Shown here: piece by piece, positions 8,888 through 17,250 of the stretch
How positions within the stretch are numbered: the stretch's first letter is position 1
How the letters are laid out: every line of letters begins with the position of its first letter
Source: an uncultured Bacteroidales bacterium
GTDB taxonomy: Bacteria; Bacteroidota; Bacteroidia; Bacteroidales; UBA932
Length of the DNA: 34,916 nucleotides
Assembly (NCBI GenBank): GCA_947367375.1
Contig: CANBDZ010000014.1
Span: 1-34,916, forward strand
Reading direction: 5' to 3'
Program-made: the position numbers and the translations under genes
Notes under the pieces: generated by a model
Told to the model about the DNA's origin: nothing
The model's input: the letters and a program-made list of their open reading frames with translations, nothing else
The model's database searches: none

Positions 8888-9495
8888 TCTGCCATAGCGC
8901 GGAGGGCCTTTCCTCTGTGAGAGATTTCGTTCTTCTGCTCCTCCGTGATGTCTGCGAGAGTCTGTCCCGGGTACTCGTCTGCGATGAAGATAGGATCGTA
9001 GCCGAAGCCGCCGTTTCCTGATTTCTCACGTGCAATCTCTCCCTCGAGAGTTCCCTCGAACATCTTGATCTCTCCGTTTATAATCAATGTGATGACGCTC
9101 TTGAACCTTGCCCTTCTTGAAGGCTTCTTTGTCTTGAGTCCAAGTGATGCAGCCATACTGCGCTCGCTTTCAAGAACTTCAAGTTCGTGTAGGACCTTAT
9201 CCATATTTTTGTTGAAGTCCTTGTCGTCACCTGCATATCTTGCTGTATATACTCCCGGTGCACCGCCAAGGGCGTCAACCTCAAGTCCTGTGTCGTCTGC
9301 GAAACAATTGCAGGCGCATATATCATAGAGATACTGAGCCTTCTGGAGTGAGTTGGCTCTCAATGTATTTCCTGTCTCAGGGATGTCTTCTGTGATCCCT
9401 ACCTGTGCTAAAGAAGACAATTCGAATCCGTCTCCTAAAATTTCCGAAGCTTCACGCAGTTTTCCGCTGTTGCCCGTTGCAAAAACAAGTTTCAT
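8863..9495 (-). CDS. rdgB: Non-canonical purine NTP pyrophosphatase (XTP/dITP diphosphatase, Ham1/RdgB)
   Basis: A cytoplasmic house-cleaning enzyme hydrolysing dITP, ITP and XTP to monophosphates, keeping deaminated purines out of DNA and RNA. The start LVFATGNSGKLREA is the family signature, followed by FADDTGLEVDALGGAPGVYTARYAG (catalytic acids) and the C-terminal GNGGFGYDPIF and SHRGKALRAM motifs. The ATG at 9495 gives 210 residues; an upstream TTG at 9507 adds only four and is less likely. A stretch between residues about 100 and 125 (SERSMAASLGLKTKKPSRR) is longer than in the E. coli enzyme (197 residues). It overlaps recO by 25 bases. Confidence 0.93.
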   Translation of the reverse strand: MKLVFATGNSGKLREASEILGDGFELSSLAQVGITEDIPETGNTLRANSLQKAQYLYDICACNCFADDTGLEVDALGGAPGVYTARYAGDDKDFNKNMDKVLHELEVLESERSMAASLGLKTKKPSRRARFKSVITLIINGEIKMFEGTLEGEIAREKSGNGGFGYDPIFIADEYPGQTLADITEEQKNEISHRGKALRAMAEWLKTQNL

Positions 9496-9534
9496 AATAA
9501 CTGCCAATTAATCTTTTACTACTAAAAACCGCTG

Positions 9535-9542
9535 CAAAGGTA
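9535..9542 (-). promoter_or_regulatory. -7 box for rdgB-recO
   Basis: On the minus strand TACCTTTG fits TAnnTTTG and lies about 40 bases before the rdgB ATG. No clear -33 TTTG is present. It faces away from the ctpA -7 box only 12 bases off. Confidence 0.4.
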
Positions 9543-9554
9543 TAAAAATATTCG

Positions 9555-9562
9555 TATTTTTG
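9555..9562 (+). promoter_or_regulatory. -7 box for the S41 protease gene
   Basis: TATTTTTG fits the -7 consensus exactly, 46 bases before the ATG at 9609. No -33 TTTG is seen at standard spacing. Confidence 0.45.
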
Positions 9563-9608
9563 TGGCATTATATATGCGATGTCGCACATCGCAAATTTCA
9601 AACCGCAT

Positions 9609-11240
9609 ATGAAACATCACATTACCATATTCCTTGCCGCTGCAGCGATGTTTATTGCTGCCGGCCGCACCGCAGAAGCACAGTCCCAGGGTTTCAAGCT
9701 GGGTCAATGGATAGAAATTCAGAACTCGATCCTCAGAGAACTCAATTCATCATATGTAGATTCGCTACAGATAGACAGAATCATGAGAAAGGGAGTGGAT
9801 GCCATGCTCGAGGAGCTGGATCCTTACACCATCTACATCCCTGAGGAGGAAAATGAAGACCTGCAGATGTTGCTTTCCAAGACATATGGAGGCATAGGTG
9901 CAATCATCCACAAGAAGAAGGAGGACAACGTCATCATCAATGAGCCATATGCCGGATCTCCTGCGCAGAAGTACGGTCTTCAGTGCGGAGATGAGATCAT
10001 CGCCATTGACGGAGTGCCTACCAAAGGACTTGAATCGCAGGAGAGCAGCAACAGGATGAAGGGAAAGCCTGGTACATCTGTGACATTCAAGGTGAAGAAG
10101 GTCCGCACAGGCGACACCCTGGACATCAACATCATCCGTGAGCGTATTCATTTCCCAGACATTGAATATGCAGGAATGCTTGATGACACCACAGGTTATA
10201 TCCTTCAGACAGGATTTACCGACAACGTGTCAGCGGAGCTGAGAGAAAAGTTCCTGGAGATGAAGGGCAAGGGTATGAAGAGATTCGTGCTTGACCTTCG
10301 CGGAAACGGAGGCGGACTTATGAGCGAGGCGATAAACATCGTGTCACTTTTTGTACCTAAGGGCTCGCTCGTGGTTTCATCAAAAGGAAACAACGTTTCT
10401 ACAGTAAACAAGTACTACACGACTACAGAGCCGATCGACACAGAAATGCCTATAATCGTGATGATTGATTCAGGCTCAGCATCTTCTTCTGAAATCGTGT
10501 CCGGAGCGCTTCAAGATCTGGACAGGGCAACGATAATGGGCAAAAGAAGCTACGGAAAGGGCCTTGTGCAGTCAATCAAGCCTATAGCATACAACGGACA
10601 GCTGAAGGTCACCACATCCAAATACTACACTCCAAGCGGCCGCTGCGTCCAGGCTATTGACTATACTCATCGCAATGATGATGGCAGCGTAGGTCATATT
10701 CCTGACTCACTCACACGCGAGTTCAAGACTGCCGGCGGAAGAACAGTTCGTGACGGCGGCGGAATCACTCCGGATGTAGACATCGACGTGCCGGACTATA
10801 GCAGACTTGTGTATGCTCTGGTTCTTGGTGGAGTAATCGACCAGTATGTAATCGACTATGCACGCAAACATGAAAGCATACCAGCAGTCGAGGACTTCCA
10901 CTACACTGACGCTGATTTTGAAGACTTCATCAGGTTTGCAAAGACTCAGGACTTCGACTACAGAAGCAGCGCAAAGACTCTTTATGACCAGATGAAGAAG
11001 GAGCTTGTCAAGGACGGTCTTGCAGATGCAATGAAACCGGAGCTCGAGGCTATGGAGAAAGCCCTCGAGATGGACAAGGAAAGATTCATCCGTCTCAAGA
11101 AGGATGAGATCATTCCGTTCATCGAGGAGGAGCTTGCGACACGCTACTGGTTCCAGGAAGCAGGAGTTGTCGTACGTCTCCGCTACGACGAGCAGCTTAA
11201 AACAGCACTGACCAAGCCATTGATATGCCTTGGTCAGTAA
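9609..11240 (+). CDS. S41-family carboxyl-terminal processing protease (CtpA-like)
   Basis: A secreted or periplasmic serine protease, 543 residues from the ATG at 9609, where a normal signal peptide begins (MKHHITIFLAAAAMF, cleavage near AEAQ). An in-frame ATG at 9579 would add ten residues. A PDZ domain follows (YAGSPAQKYGLQCGDEIIAIDG), then the S41 peptidase core with LRGNGGG, the Ser region DSGSASSSEIVSGALQD and the Lys region GKRSYGKGLVQ, so the Ser-Lys dyad is present. The C-terminal 150 residues are helical and charged, as in other Bacteroidetes members. Such proteases trim or degrade periplasmic proteins; the substrate is not evident. It is monocistronic and converges on the GH5 gene. 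Confidence 0.92.
   Translation: MKHHITIFLAAAAMFIAAGRTAEAQSQGFKLGQWIEIQNSILRELNSSYVDSLQIDRIMRKGVDAMLEELDPYTIYIPEEENEDLQMLLSKTYGGIGAIIHKKKEDNVIINEPYAGSPAQKYGLQCGDEIIAIDGVPTKGLESQESSNRMKGKPGTSVTFKVKKVRTGDTLDINIIRERIHFPDIEYAGMLDDTTGYILQTGFTDNVSAELREKFLEMKGKGMKRFVLDLRGNGGGLMSEAINIVSLFVPKGSLVVSSKGNNVSTVNKYYTTTEPIDTEMPIIVMIDSGSASSSEIVSGALQDLDRATIMGKRSYGKGLVQSIKPIAYNGQLKVTTSKYYTPSGRCVQAIDYTHRNDDGSVGHIPDSLTREFKTAGGRTVRDGGGITPDVDIDVPDYSRLVYALVLGGVIDQYVIDYARKHESIPAVEDFHYTDADFEDFIRFAKTQDFDYRSSAKTLYDQMKKELVKDGLADAMKPELEAMEKALEMDKERFIRLKKDEIIPFIEEELATRYWFQEAGVVVRLRYDEQLKTALTKPLICLGQ
11207..11238 (+). terminator. hairpin at the end of the S41 protease gene
   Basis: A perfect 10-bp stem (ACTGACCAAG with its complement) and a 12-base loop overlap the last codons and the stop of the protease gene. 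A loose T-rich run (TATATTTTAACTT) follows about 12 bases on. It may serve as a terminator before the convergent GH5 gene. Confidence 0.4.
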
Positions 11241-11262
11241 CTATCGGTATATTTTAACTTCC

Positions 11263-12501
11263 TTATTTCAGAAGCAGGGATTTGATATATCCCTCCTGCG
11301 GAACGCAGTTTTCAAACTTGCTGGCTTCGATGAAGTCGAGCATGGCTTTCTTTGCAGTCTCCTGATCTGGACGGGCAGCGCGGATTTCGAAGAATGTAGC
11401 GCGCGGTGCCTCTGAAAACTCTATCACCTTATCCCAGTTCTCCGGCGGAGTTATGCCGCTGAAGCATGAGTTGCGGATCTTCTTGTAAGGCCAGAAGGTG
11501 TAGCCGATATTGGCTTCCTGCATGGTCCTGCAGAAGGTCTCCTGCCACTCGTCAGTGTTGTGTCCGATCTCTCCCATATACATAGGAAGATTTGTACTGT
11601 CACGGAACTCGATGAAGTTCATTATGGCCGGACGTATAGGATCCCCTCCATAGCGGTGACAGGTCCACATGAGCTTGTCATCATAGGTCCAGTCCTTGAA
11701 CGGCTGGAAGTTGCCGTTCCACTGAGGTGCGCCAAGCATAATGATGTGGTTGGTGTCCACTTCTCTGATGGCAGCTGTCACCCTCTTGTGAAGAGGCTCA
11801 AGCTTCTCATTGAGATCCTCGACATTATCAAAATATGGTGCGATAGGCTCGTTGATAAGGTCATATGCCAAGACCATAGGTTCATCCTTATAGTATTCAG
11901 CGATCTTCTTCCAGATGTCGCAGAAAAGCTGCTGGGAAGCCTCGCTTTCGAGCAGCCAAGGGTAGCCGTAGCTGTCGTCGATGTTGTCGCCTGTCTGTCC
12001 TCCTGGAGCATCGTGCATATCGAGGATGACATAGAGACCATATTTACGGCACCAGCCGATGGCATCGTCAAGCCTCTTGAAGCCATCCTGACCGGAAGTC
12101 AGTCCCATATAGTCCTCATCAGTGAAGAGCTTGTAGTGGAACGGAATACGGATGGTATTGGCGCCTGTTGAGGCGATGAACTCGATGTCCTTTTCTGTCA
12201 CATAGTTGTCCTTGAACATCTTCCAGAACTCAGCGGTGAAGTCAGGGCCGACCATTTCGCAGAACATCTGATCAATCAGTCTCGCCGAATTTGTCTTCTG
12301 AAAGCCGAACATATAGCCCTCCGGATTCAACCAGTTGCCGAGGTTTGTTCCCTTGATGAAGAACTTTGAACCGTCAGGAGCCACGAGGTCCTGTCCGTCT
12401 ATCCTGATGAAGTCAGAAGATGAGACTGCAGAGTCAGGGTTGCCGCAGCCGACCATAAGACCTGCAACGAGTGCAAGCAAAGCCAATCGTAAAGTTTTCA
12501 T
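11263..12501 (-). CDS. Glycoside hydrolase family 5 lipoprotein
   Basis: A 412-residue beta-glycanase lipoprotein with a type II signal peptide (Cys19 in VAGLMVGC), probably on the outer membrane surface or periplasmic face. The (beta/alpha)8 barrel shows the GH5 pattern: IKGTNLGNWLNPEGY, ANTIRIPFHY, ILDMHDAPGGQ, acid/base Glu218 in DLINEP, CHRYGG, and nucleophile Glu311 in MYMGEIGH. It is the last gene of the beta-glucan locus, 5 bases after the CotH gene, so endo- or exo-glucanase activity on beta-glucan is the likely role. The N-terminal NLGNWL resembles exo-beta-1,3-glucanase-like GH5 members, but I cannot fix the subfamily or linkage from sequence alone. Confidence 0.88.
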   Translation of the reverse strand: MKTLRLALLALVAGLMVGCGNPDSAVSSSDFIRIDGQDLVAPDGSKFFIKGTNLGNWLNPEGYMFGFQKTNSARLIDQMFCEMVGPDFTAEFWKMFKDNYVTEKDIEFIASTGANTIRIPFHYKLFTDEDYMGLTSGQDGFKRLDDAIGWCRKYGLYVILDMHDAPGGQTGDNIDDSYGYPWLLESEASQQLFCDIWKKIAEYYKDEPMVLAYDLINEPIAPYFDNVEDLNEKLEPLHKRVTAAIREVDTNHIIMLGAPQWNGNFQPFKDWTYDDKLMWTCHRYGGDPIRPAIMNFIEFRDSTNLPMYMGEIGHNTDEWQETFCRTMQEANIGYTFWPYKKIRNSCFSGITPPENWDKVIEFSEAPRATFFEIRAARPDQETAKKAMLDFIEASKFENCVPQEGYIKSLLLK

Positions 12502-12506
12502 ATCCG

Positions 12507-14153
12507 TTAAAGTTTGTTTAATTCTCTGTCAAGCCACTGAAGACGTTTGGTATAGAATTCCTTGAGATAGTCGACTTCTTTTTCATAAGATCCCAAAGAA
12601 GGGAACTTAACCCAGTCAACCGAATCCCATATGCTCCAGACCTGGAAGTTCCTCTCCTGGGCCTTTGCCAGCGTGAGTGCCTGGTCATCGATGAATTCCG
12701 GTATCTTCTCAAACTCCGGCATAAGCTCGTTCCAACGCTTCTGTACCTTATCGACAAATGCAGGGTCCGCAAACAAATATGGGAACCATTTGTCTATCTT
12801 GATCCAGAAATTCTCAGGACCGTTACCCACTCCATCCCAGAAATAACCGCAGTTTCCAAGAGTCAGGTCGAAGTCCCAAAGGTGGTACATCTCCATCTTC
12901 TTGCCGCGTTCCTTGGTGATGAACGAGCTCTTGCGGAGGTTTCCATCAACGTTCTTTGTAAGTTCCTGGACGATGTAGAAGTCGATGAAAGAATCAACAT
13001 CTATATATTTAGGATAGCCTGTTGACTCTGAGAAATCCTTCGACTTCAATGCATTCTCGAAAGAGTCGAAAAGTCCTTTGACATAAGCAAGCTGCTGTGC
13101 AGTAGGCTCCTCCGGATCGCTGAACATCATAGGAACTCCCATTGCTGTCCACCAGCAGGTAGTCTCGTCCTGCTGTTCCTCGATCTCAAGGTAATAGCCA
13201 CCTGTAAGAGCATCACCTTCGTTGTCATTCTCCCCTACTACATCTATATCCACACGGTCTGATGAGACCTTCTTGTGTTCGCAGAGAGTATAGACTCCCT
13301 GATAGTAGCCGTTAAGGTACACCTCAACACTGCGCATGCGCGGTGTCCAGCTGAATCCGCAGATTTCCGACAGCTTCATAGCCACAATGTTGCGGATAAG
13401 GGTTCTGTCAGCATAGTTGGCAAGCAGAGCCCACTCTTTGTCCGCCGGCATACCGAGGAGTGAAGCCTTTGAGTCGAGTTTCACCTTCCAAGGCTTCTTA
13501 GGGAAGCTCCAGGTAGAGTTTCCGCGGCCTCTTATGCCCATGTCAGCTGTAAACTCTTCGACATCGCTGTACAGCTTTTCCGGATCCCAGATTCTTATGG
13601 TTCCATCGACATAGTTCTTCTTGTCATTGATAGGAGCCGAATTCTTGGTAGTGAGGTAGATTATAGGAATGTGCTGCCTTCTTTCTATTTCCGCCAGCTC
13701 ATCCTTCTCTTCTTCAAGCACCTTGCTCGGGAATGTCAGAATGGTGCGGTTGCTCAGATGAGCATAGAGGGTCTTGGAGTCGAAGTAGACATACACAGGA
13801 AGTGACTGCTCATCCGACAGATTGGAATCCACCTTGATGCCTCGCACGACTCCATCCACAGACCACCAGTTGCCAGACACTTCAACTTTTGAAGGAGTCT
13901 TGGCTGTGCAGTCGTGGATCTCGAATGCAGTGGCTGCTATTGTCAACTTGCTGCCGTCAGTGAAGCTGAGCACACAGCTTGTGTTCTGATGCTCTGCCGA
14001 TTGGAAGATCTTACCGTCCTTATATGCCTGCACAAGCTCCACGAATCCCACCGGCTGCTCAGGCGTTTTTTGAGCATCTGCTTCTTTCTCACAGCCTGAG
14101 AAAAGGAGGCTGAGAGAAAGAAGCAGAGACATTACGTTTATATATACCTTCAT
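12507..14153 (-). CDS. CotH-kinase-like lipoprotein
   Basis: A 548-residue lipoprotein (Cys21 in LLFSGC). Residues about 40-150 form a beta-rich domain of unknown fold. Residues about 160-520 resemble the CotH family, named for a Bacillus spore-coat protein kinase: RGRGNSTW (208-215) with KKPWKVKLD, the EVYLNGYYQGVYTLCEHKK segment (277-295), ELTKNVDGN (397-405) and WDFDLTLGN (426-434), which holds the likely metal-binding Asp residues. The canonical kinase-like residues therefore look intact. It sits between GH3 and GH5 genes with gaps of 6 and 5 bases, so it is made together with the glycanases. Its substrate here is unknown; a secreted kinase or a glycan- or protein-modifying role are both possible. 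Confidence 0.85.
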   Translation of the reverse strand: MKVYINVMSLLLSLSLLFSGCEKEADAQKTPEQPVGFVELVQAYKDGKIFQSAEHQNTSCVLSFTDGSKLTIAATAFEIHDCTAKTPSKVEVSGNWWSVDGVVRGIKVDSNLSDEQSLPVYVYFDSKTLYAHLSNRTILTFPSKVLEEEKDELAEIERRQHIPIIYLTTKNSAPINDKKNYVDGTIRIWDPEKLYSDVEEFTADMGIRGRGNSTWSFPKKPWKVKLDSKASLLGMPADKEWALLANYADRTLIRNIVAMKLSEICGFSWTPRMRSVEVYLNGYYQGVYTLCEHKKVSSDRVDIDVVGENDNEGDALTGGYYLEIEEQQDETTCWWTAMGVPMMFSDPEEPTAQQLAYVKGLFDSFENALKSKDFSESTGYPKYIDVDSFIDFYIVQELTKNVDGNLRKSSFITKERGKKMEMYHLWDFDLTLGNCGYFWDGVGNGPENFWIKIDKWFPYLFADPAFVDKVQKRWNELMPEFEKIPEFIDDQALTLAKAQERNFQVWSIWDSVDWVKFPSLGSYEKEVDYLKEFYTKRLQWLDRELNKL

Positions 14154-14159
14154 TGTTTG

Positions 14160-16370
14160 TTACTTGACAACAAATGAAACAGGTTCGCCTGAAGCTGAGT
14201 CTCCGGCTACCCAGAGTCTGAAGTCACCCGGTTCAACAACGTACTCCATATCGAAGTTCCAGAATGCGAGTTCTGCAACAGGAAGCTCGAATGTAACTGT
14301 CTTGGTCTCACCTGGGGCCAAAGTGATTCTCTCGAATCTCTTGAGTTCCTTTACAGGGCGGACTACTGAACCTACGCAGTCCTGTACATAGAGCTGAGCC
14401 ACCTCTGTAGCCTCATATTTTCCTTTGTTCTTGAGGTCGAAGCTTACGCGGATAACATCATTCTCAGAAAGCTCTGCCTTCTCAAGCACTGGTGCACCAT
14501 ACTCGAAAGTTGTATAGCTGAGACCGTATCCGAATGGGAAGAGAGGGCCGTATCCTGTGTCAAGGTAGAAAGAAGTACATCCGAGGGATGTCTGACCAGC
14601 CTCTACAGGGATGTCCTTGAGGAGAGTCTCTGTACCGTTGTTAGGACGGCCTGTGTTGTTGTGGTTATAATAGAAAGGAGCCTGTCCTGCATCGCGGAGG
14701 AAAGTCATAGGAAGCTTTCCTGAAGGGACTGCCTTACCTTTGATGAGGTCAGCAAGTGCAGGACCTCCCATTGTTCCCGGATGGAAAGAGTAGAGCATAG
14801 CGTCGCAGTTTGCAAGGTCACGCTCGATAGTAAGAGGACGGCCTGCCATCACTACTACAACTACCGGCTTGCCTGTCTTTGACATCTCAGCGATGAGCTC
14901 GCTCTGAGCGCCCTGAAGATCGAGGTTAGAGAGTGAGTGAGCCTCACCTGAAAGGATGGACTCTTCACCAACGAACACCACTACAGCATCAGCCTTTGCA
15001 GCTGCCTTGCGCACCTTTGCAAAGTCCTTTGTGTTCTCGTCACGGCTGTACTTCAAGCCTGGTTCCCAGATCACATTGTACTCTTCTCTGAGTGCTGTAA
15101 GAGGAGTCACAGTGTGCTCCTTCTGACCGTCGAACACCCATGTTCCCATCTGCTCGTATGGTGCATCTGCAAGAGGACCAGTAACGAGGATAGTCTTTGC
15201 CTTGTCAAGAGGAAGGACATTCTTCTTGTTCTGAAGAAGGATTGCAGACTCTACTGCACACTGCTTTGCAGCTTCAAGGTGCTCTGGAGCATAGTCAACT
15301 CTTGCCGAAGCTGTCTCATCCACATATGGGTTCTCGAAGAGACCGAGTTCGAACTTGAGCTTGAGGATGTTGCGCACTGCACGGTCAATCTCCTTTTCAG
15401 AGATCTTGCCCTCTTTTACGAGTTCCTCGATGTACTGGATGAAGCCGTAAGACATCATGTCCATATCAACACCTGCATTCACAGCCTGCTCTGCTGTGTG
15501 CTTGAGGTCACGCGAGAAACCGTGTGCGATCATTTCACCGGCTGAGTTCCAGTCTGTAACGATCATTCCGTCCCATCCCCACTCGCCGCGGAGCACGTCC
15601 TTGAGAAGCCACTTGTTACCTGTTGAAGGAACGCCGTCGATCTCATTGAACGAAGTCATGAGGGTTGCAGCTCCAGCCTCTGCTGTAGCCTTGAATGCAG
15701 GGAAATATGTGTTACGGAGCGAACGCTCTGAAATCATTGTAGAGTTATAGTCACGTCCACCTTCAGCAGCGCCGTAGCCTACAAAATGCTTGATGCAGGC
15801 AGCCATAGAAGTAGGATCGCTCAGGTCGTCTCCCTGATAACCCTTCACCATAGCCACACCCATCTGGACATCAAGGTATGGGTCTTCACCTGAGCCCTCT
15901 GCAACACGTCCCCAACGAGGGTCACGTGCAACGTCAAGCATAGGAGAGAATGTCCATCTCACACCGCTTGCAGTCGCCTCAACAGCAGAAATACGGGCAC
16001 CCTTCTCAACGATGGCAGGGTCGAAAGTCGCAGCCTGTCCGAGAGGAATAGGGAATATAGTATGGAAGCCGTGGATCACATCACGAGCAACGAGGATAGG
16101 AATACCAAGTCGGCTTTCCTCCACAGCGGCCTTCTGCACGATGTTGATTGCCTTTACATCAGTACAGTTCAAGATGCTGCCCACATTACCGGCTGCAGCT
16201 TCGTTCTTAAGTTCGGCACCACCTGAAAGCTGGTTCATCTGGCCGATCTTTTCCTGCAAAGTCATCTTAGAAAGCAGTTCGTCCACTCTCTTGTCAGTTT
16301 CAGTCTGAGCAGTGCAACTTGTTGCAGCAAGGAGCACAGCGATACTGAGGATAAATCTTACTCTTTTCAT
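14160..16370 (-). CDS. Glycoside hydrolase family 3 beta-glucosidase
   Basis: A 736-residue enzyme of BglX type, with a signal peptide ending in AATSCT (Cys19, possible lipoprotein). The N-terminal barrel shows LLSKMTLQEKIGQM, RDVIHGF, SPMLDVARDPRWGR, CIKHFVGYG (192-200) and nucleophile Asp273 in MIVTDWNSAGEM. The second domain carries the probable acid/base Glu476 in SGEAHS, and the C-terminal fibronectin type III-like domain (about 645-735) completes the usual three-domain layout. It would remove glucose from the non-reducing ends of oligosaccharides imported by SusC/D, acting in the periplasm. It lies 20 bases behind the second GH16 gene and 6 bases before the CotH-like gene. A bglX label would be by similarity only. 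Confidence 0.93.
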   Translation of the reverse strand: MKRVRFILSIAVLLAATSCTAQTETDKRVDELLSKMTLQEKIGQMNQLSGGAELKNEAAAGNVGSILNCTDVKAINIVQKAAVEESRLGIPILVARDVIHGFHTIFPIPLGQAATFDPAIVEKGARISAVEATASGVRWTFSPMLDVARDPRWGRVAEGSGEDPYLDVQMGVAMVKGYQGDDLSDPTSMAACIKHFVGYGAAEGGRDYNSTMISERSLRNTYFPAFKATAEAGAATLMTSFNEIDGVPSTGNKWLLKDVLRGEWGWDGMIVTDWNSAGEMIAHGFSRDLKHTAEQAVNAGVDMDMMSYGFIQYIEELVKEGKISEKEIDRAVRNILKLKFELGLFENPYVDETASARVDYAPEHLEAAKQCAVESAILLQNKKNVLPLDKAKTILVTGPLADAPYEQMGTWVFDGQKEHTVTPLTALREEYNVIWEPGLKYSRDENTKDFAKVRKAAAKADAVVVFVGEESILSGEAHSLSNLDLQGAQSELIAEMSKTGKPVVVVVMAGRPLTIERDLANCDAMLYSFHPGTMGGPALADLIKGKAVPSGKLPMTFLRDAGQAPFYYNHNNTGRPNNGTETLLKDIPVEAGQTSLGCTSFYLDTGYGPLFPFGYGLSYTTFEYGAPVLEKAELSENDVIRVSFDLKNKGKYEATEVAQLYVQDCVGSVVRPVKELKRFERITLAPGETKTVTFELPVAELAFWNFDMEYVVEPGDFRLWVAGDSASGEPVSFVVK

Positions 16371-16390
16371 ACGATTATTTTAGATATTGG

Positions 16391-17248
16391 TTATTTCTTC
16401 TGGAACACACGCACATAATCAATTTCCATTCGGGCAGGGCCGTCGTCAAGGGCTGTAATCTGGTCAATATCCCAGATTCCAGGGAAATTGCCTCCGACGG
16501 CAAGGTTAAGAAGGATGAAGTTGTCCTTGCGGAACTCGTCATTGCCGAAGTCCTCGATCTTCATCTCAAAATAAGGCTCGACCGAAGGATACTTCTCTAT
16601 ATCTATATATGTCCTTACATATTCCTCATCCCAGATACAGGTGAAGGTGTGGAACTCTCCGTCCTGTACTGAGTAGGTGTTTGTAATGTCGTGCGCATAG
16701 TACTGATGATGAGGAACGCCCCAGTGGCAGGCTCCGTTGAGGAACTGCTCTGATGTGCCGTCCTTGATGCCGTTTGAGTGGCCCATCTCGAGGATGTCGA
16801 TCTCACCGCAGTTAGGCCATCCGAGGGTCTTGATGTCATTTCCCATCATCCAGAATGCCGGCCAAAGGCCGTCTGCTGTCTTTGGAAGCTTGATGGAAGC
16901 GACCACATAGCCGTACTTGAACTCGAACTTGCCGAGGGTTATCAGTCTGGCAGATGTTACAGGAGCTCCGTTGAAGTCTTCCTTCACTGCAGTCATGACG
17001 AGCTTGCCATCCTGGACATCGACATTTTCCTTGCGGCCAGTATAGAACTGAAGTTCGTTGTTTCCCCAACCGTGACCGCCGTACTCCGGAGTCCAGTTGG
17101 CGGTATTTAGAGAGTCACCGTCGAACTCGTCACTCCATATGAGTTCATATCCCTCAGGGATATACATCTCCTGCTTCGCAGGTCCTGCGCAGGAAGCCAT
17201 AGCGACCGCTATGGCTCCGAGGATGAGTGTCTTATGATATATATTCAT
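16391..17248 (-). CDS. Glycoside hydrolase family 16 endo-beta-glucanase lipoprotein
   Basis: A 285-residue single-domain GH16 enzyme with a lipoprotein signal (Cys20 in AVAMASC). The beta-jelly-roll active-site strand is GEIDILEMG, giving nucleophile Glu149, Asp151 and acid/base Glu154. The extra residue between Asp and the second Glu marks the beta-bulge branch (laminarinases and relatives), not the EIDIE lichenase type. WSDEFDGDSL at the start, FWMMGND and the final IDYVRVFQ are typical of laminarinase-like members. Likely substrate: beta-1,3- or mixed-linkage glucan, cut at the cell surface or in the periplasm. It begins 2 bases after the BACON-GH16 stop and the two are surely cotranscribed. 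Confidence 0.92.
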   Translation of the reverse strand: MNIYHKTLILGAIAVAMASCAGPAKQEMYIPEGYELIWSDEFDGDSLNTANWTPEYGGHGWGNNELQFYTGRKENVDVQDGKLVMTAVKEDFNGAPVTSARLITLGKFEFKYGYVVASIKLPKTADGLWPAFWMMGNDIKTLGWPNCGEIDILEMGHSNGIKDGTSEQFLNGACHWGVPHHQYYAHDITNTYSVQDGEFHTFTCIWDEEYVRTYIDIEKYPSVEPYFEMKIEDFGNDEFRKDNFILLNLAVGGNFPGIWDIDQITALDDGPARMEIDYVRVFQKK

Positions 17249-17250
17249 AA

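Noticed and set aside
11560..12171. 203-codon open frame on the plus strand
   Set aside because: Antisense to the GH5 gene, whose catalytic motifs are intact; no signal or motif in the translation.
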